Shown here in pieces: positions 42,488-45,122 of a stretch of DNA of 45,122 nt. Position 1 is the first letter of the stretch. Each line of letters opens with the position of its first letter. Source of the stretch: Hyphococcus sp. (GTDB lineage: Bacteria; Pseudomonadota; Alphaproteobacteria; Caulobacterales; Parvularculaceae); NCBI GenBank assembly GCA_021776245.1, contig JAJFGF010000015.1, forward strand, positions 1 to 45,122, written 5' to 3'. The notes under the pieces are model-generated. The model made no database searches. It was not told the DNA's origin and saw nothing but the letters and a program-made list of their open reading frames with translations. The position numbers and the translations under genes were made by a program.

Positions 42488-42814
42488 TCAAAACTCCTCC
42501 GCATTCACCTCTTTTTTGTCGAATATTCGATATATGGCATCGACCGGGCTGACGGCGACGATGCCGTCGCCTTCCAAACCGACGCTCCCTGAATCCATGA
42601 TCGCACCAACAATCTCCTTTACACGCGATTCGGGCGCGTAGATCTGCAGCCGGGCGTGGGTCGTCATAAGATCACGCTGAAAGAAGTTTTTGTAGTCGCC
42701 ATACCCTTTGGTCTTCGACACGCTTAGTCCCGGCGCCGAGATTTCTCTGAGACGCTTCTCTACCTCCTCAACCATAAGCAAATTTATGGTCGCTGTTATG
42801 AGTTTTAATTTCAC
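42488..42814 (-). CDS. P-II-like signalling protein
   Basis: A 108-residue protein with the P-II fold order: LKLITATINLLMVEEVEKRL, then GLSVSKTKGYGDYKNFF in the T-loop position, then LQIYAPESRVKEIVGAIMDS and DGIVAVSPVDAIYRI. It lacks the uridylylated tyrosine context of GlnB, so it belongs to the broader P-II-like group linked to transporters and metal loci rather than nitrogen control. I chose GTG at 42814 with AGAAGG upstream; the open frame extends further without resemblance. It lies 170 bases downstream of nhaA on the same strand and may regulate that antiporter. Confidence 0.75.
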   Translation of the reverse strand: MKLKLITATINLLMVEEVEKRLREISAPGLSVSKTKGYGDYKNFFQRDLMTTHARLQIYAPESRVKEIVGAIMDSGSVGLEGDGIVAVSPVDAIYRIFDKKEVNAEEF

Positions 42815-42986
42815 TGGCCTTCTCAATGATGTACTCTGAGCGATATGATCTCCAATTAATCGCCGCACTCAAATATTGTAGCTCGCCGTGTCAAACGCAG
42901 TACAAAATTATTCATGCGATTTCAGTGAATATTACGAATTGTTTTGTTTTATCCCTCATTATTTTTTGGCTGGAAATCGCAGTTTC

Positions 42987-44153
42987 TCAATTGCCTCGCT
43001 GCGGCCAAAAACGCTGGCGTACTTGAAGCAAACTCACCCCAAGGAAAGAGGCAACAATAGAAGCGGACAAAACCGCCAATCGCGCAGTATTAAGCTGGTC
43101 TTCGGCGGGAAAAGCGACTGAGGCTATAAATATGCTCATCGTAAATCCGATCCCACCGAAAATGGACGCGAGGCCTATATCGGTCCAGCGTAAATATTCC
43201 GGGCGCTCGGCAATCGAGAACTTCGCCGCCAGATATGCCGCGCCCGTGATTCCGATAGGCTTGCCAATCACTAATCCCGCCGCGATCCCGAAGCTCATAG
43301 GTGTAAGTAATGAGCGAATTGACTCTCCACTTATTGTAATTCCAGAATTGAAAAATGCGAAAGCCGGCACAATCGCCAGCATGACGACCGGTGATATATC
43401 GCGTTTCAGCCGATCATGCGGCGCATTCCCTTCTTTTTCAGCGCGCAAAGGAATCGCAAACCCAAGTACAACGCCTGCGAGCGTGGCGTGCAGACCCGAA
43501 GCCAAAAGCGCGGCCCACAAAAAGGCGGTTGTTACGAAATAAGGAGTGAGGGATCTTAGGCGAAACGCACTGAGGGCAAAGAGCACACCGGCCAGTGCAA
43601 CCGCAATCCATACTGCAGGAAGATTTACGGTGTCTCCGTAAAAAATTCCAACTATCCCAATAGCGCCGATATCATCAAAAACCGCAATGATAGTCAAAAA
43701 CGCGATCAATGGCGCAACCTTTCTCGATGAGAACAACGACAAAATACCGATCGCCAGAACTGCGTCCGTCGCCGCGGGAACCGCCCATCCGCCTATCGCT
43801 TCGCGATCACCAAAATTTAAAGCAGCGTAGATCGATGCCGGCGCGACCATTCCGCCCAACGCAGCTATCAACGGCAAGCGCCATACACGTCCGGCTGACA
43901 ACCCGCCAACGAGCAGTTCGCGCTTCGTCTCGAGCCCGATTTTCAAAAAAAATAGGACGAGGAGTCCTTCATTGATCCACAGGTAAATTGGCTTTTCATA
44001 AGAAAACTCACCAATGTGAACGCCAGCAATTGTGTGATGAAGCAGGTGATAGAACTCTGAAAACTGCGTATTCGCCATAACTAATGCGACAATCATCGCG
44101 GTTGCCATCAAAAGACCGCTTAATCGGTTGGCTTTATGCGATATTGAATTCAT
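42987..44153 (-). CDS. nhaA: NhaA-type Na+/H+ antiporter
   Basis: A 388-residue inner-membrane antiporter with about 12 helices. PAATDAVLAIGIL and IIAVFDDIGAI carry the aspartates of the ion site, and GGIGFTMSIFI near the C-terminus is conserved. It exchanges cytoplasmic sodium for protons and helps with pH and salt homeostasis, as expected in a marine or saline organism. It is followed on the same strand by the P-II-like gene and preceded by the interrupted petA. Confidence 0.93.
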   Translation of the reverse strand: MNSISHKANRLSGLLMATAMIVALVMANTQFSEFYHLLHHTIAGVHIGEFSYEKPIYLWINEGLLVLFFLKIGLETKRELLVGGLSAGRVWRLPLIAALGGMVAPASIYAALNFGDREAIGGWAVPAATDAVLAIGILSLFSSRKVAPLIAFLTIIAVFDDIGAIGIVGIFYGDTVNLPAVWIAVALAGVLFALSAFRLRSLTPYFVTTAFLWAALLASGLHATLAGVVLGFAIPLRAEKEGNAPHDRLKRDISPVVMLAIVPAFAFFNSGITISGESIRSLLTPMSFGIAAGLVIGKPIGITGAAYLAAKFSIAERPEYLRWTDIGLASIFGGIGFTMSIFIASVAFPAEDQLNTARLAVLSASIVASFLGVSLLQVRQRFWPQRGN

Positions 44154-44200
44154 TCGGAGCTCGATCTGCGATGTGTATTCGCAATTGAAAACCGGTTAGG

Positions 44201-44634
44201 TCATCCGATTTTTAATTTTAGCGGCTCAAGAAACTCATATTCCGGAATTTCAAGATTGAGCGGCGCCGGCCCCTTTCGAATGCGCCCCGACGTATCATAA
44301 TGCGATCCGTGACACGGACAAAACCACCCGTCCCAGTTGCCGCGGTCGCTTTGAGCGCTTTGCCCAAGAGGAACGCATCCAAGATGTGTGCAAATGCCAA
44401 TGACGATAAGCCATTCCGGGTTGACGATGCGGTCGGAATCTTTTTGCGGATCTTTCAGGCTCGCGCGATCATCCATCCGTGCAAGCTCTATCTCCTTTGG
44501 CGTGCGCCGAGAAATAAATACCGGTTTGCCGCGCCATTTTACCAAGACACGCTGGCCAATTTCGATTGGCGAAATATCCACCTCTTTGCTTGACACGGCC
44601 CGGACATCCGCAGAGGGGTTGAAACTGTCGACTA
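44201..44634 (-). pseudogene. petA: petA Rieske iron-sulfur subunit, 5' end split off by IS630
   Basis: The remaining frame begins [14 protein letters not shown] and contains the cluster-binding [10 protein letters not shown] and [20 protein letters not shown]. This is the soluble head of the cytochrome bc1 Rieske protein. The twin-arginine leader and membrane helix, roughly 40-50 residues, are missing because an IS630-type element abuts at a TA (44633-44634). An ATG supplied by the IS end could start a short product, but it would lack membrane anchoring. The missing 5' part may lie beyond the right edge. Confidence 0.85.
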
Positions 44635-45122
44635 GAGCGTTTTGCATTCAATTGAATCCGTATCCAGCGGCGGCGAAGTAGTTTTTGCATTCTTGTGGGG
44701 AGTACAGGCTGCAGATGTCGCCGATGGCTTGCCGGAGTTTGTCGATTGAGCGGACGCCGACCTTCTTGAGACGGGCTTTGAGTTTCGAGAAGGCCATTTC
44801 AATGGGATTGAGGTCAGGGGAATATGGCGGAAGGAACAGTATCCATGCGCCCTTTTCCCGAACGGCGTTTTCTGCGGCGGGGCTCTTATGGGAAGACAGA
44901 TTGTCCATGATGACCACGTCGCCCGTGGACAGGGTGGGCGCAAGCTGAGTTTCAACATACGCCTCGAAGGCGCGCCGGTTGATGGCGCCGTCGATGATCC
45001 ATGGCGCGGTCAGCCCGTCATGACGCAGGCCAGCGATAAAGGTCTGTGTTTTCCAGTGGCCGAATGGTGCGGTTGCGCGCAAGCGTTCGCCGCACAGCGA
45101 CCGCCCTCGCGCTCTGGTCATT
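44635..45122 (-). mobile_element. IS630-family insertion sequence, one end plus half the transposase
   Basis: The element joins petA at TA, the target dinucleotide of IS630/Tc1-like transposons. The terminal sequence contains an ATTCAATTGAAT palindrome (44646-44657). The other end lies outside the window, so length and duplication cannot be checked. Confidence 0.8.
44648..45122 (-). CDS. IS630-family transposase, C-terminal part (runs off right edge)
   Basis: About 158 codons in one open frame to the window edge. GHWKTQTFIAGLRHDG, VIMDNLSSHKSPAAE (second catalytic Asp) and LPPYSPDLNPIEMAFSKLK (catalytic Glu) define the DDE domain of IS630 transposases. The first catalytic Asp and the N-terminal helix-turn-helix lie to the right, outside the window. 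Many of these elements express the second half by frameshifting; that cannot be tested here. The stop falls 13 bases inside the element end. Confidence 0.9.
   Translation of the reverse strand, partial: MTRARGRSLCGERLRATAPFGHWKTQTFIAGLRHDGLTAPWIIDGAINRRAFEAYVETQLAPTLSTGDVVIMDNLSSHKSPAAENAVREKGAWILFLPPYSPDLNPIEMAFSKLKARLKKVGVRSIDKLRQAIGDICSLYSPQECKNYFAAAGYGFN

Overview
The window reads as accessory DNA from an alphaproteobacterium. This is inferred from the style of the Rieske fragment, the thiolase and CueR, from the insertion-sequence types, and from a short GCGAAAA/TTTTCGC intergenic palindrome that resembles those common in that class. No rRNA, tRNA or CRISPR array was found. Genus cannot be decided from the sequence alone.

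Bases 1-14,200 look like a defence and mobile-element zone. From the left: the start of an IS3-type transposase; a tight three-gene minus-strand cassette (polytopic membrane protein, DUF4238 protein, PD-(D/E)XK-type protein); a lone PIN-like protein; two AbiEi/AbiEii toxin-antitoxin pairs; a large MalT-like LuxR-family ATPase regulator between the pairs; and an ArdA antirestriction gene. The most unusual item is a duplicated, otherwise unannotated element of about 270 bases (about 6189-6455 and 8300-8580). Each copy has a promoter, a hairpin starting at the predicted +1, a GGGG/CCCC hairpin, a Shine-Dalgarno sequence, a 32-codon Arg/Lys-rich reading frame and downstream hairpins. Several stems differ between copies by changes that keep the pairing.

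Bases 14,700-35,250 are a copper (and probably silver) resistance island. An IS3 scar cuts a PepSY gene at its left edge. A minus-strand operon encodes CusC, a CusB-CusF fusion, CusA, an ATP-grasp enzyme, a DUF4198 protein and the truncated PepSY protein. Divergently on the plus strand lie a Spy-like periplasmic protein, a CsoR-like protein lacking the usual copper ligands, CueR with a 19-base-spacer promoter, a Cu+ P-type ATPase, a CnrY/CnrX/CnrH-type anti-sigma/sensor/sigma module, a CusF-like protein, the multicopper oxidase CopA, CopB, a DUF2231/His-rich/NTF2-like fusion, a SHOCT protein and a DUF302 protein. Together these give cytoplasmic export, periplasmic chelation and oxidation, trans-envelope efflux, and three separate regulatory inputs.

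Bases 35,300-45,122 are mostly minus-strand metabolic and stress genes: an overlapping operon of a beta-CASP metallo-hydrolase, an AMP/thymidine phosphorylase and a PRPP synthetase, with a decayed duplicate of the hydrolase/phosphorylase junction just beyond it; then DUF5676, acetyl-CoA acetyltransferase, patatin, a P-II-like protein and NhaA. The window ends in a petA (Rieske) gene interrupted by an IS630-family element that runs off the right edge.
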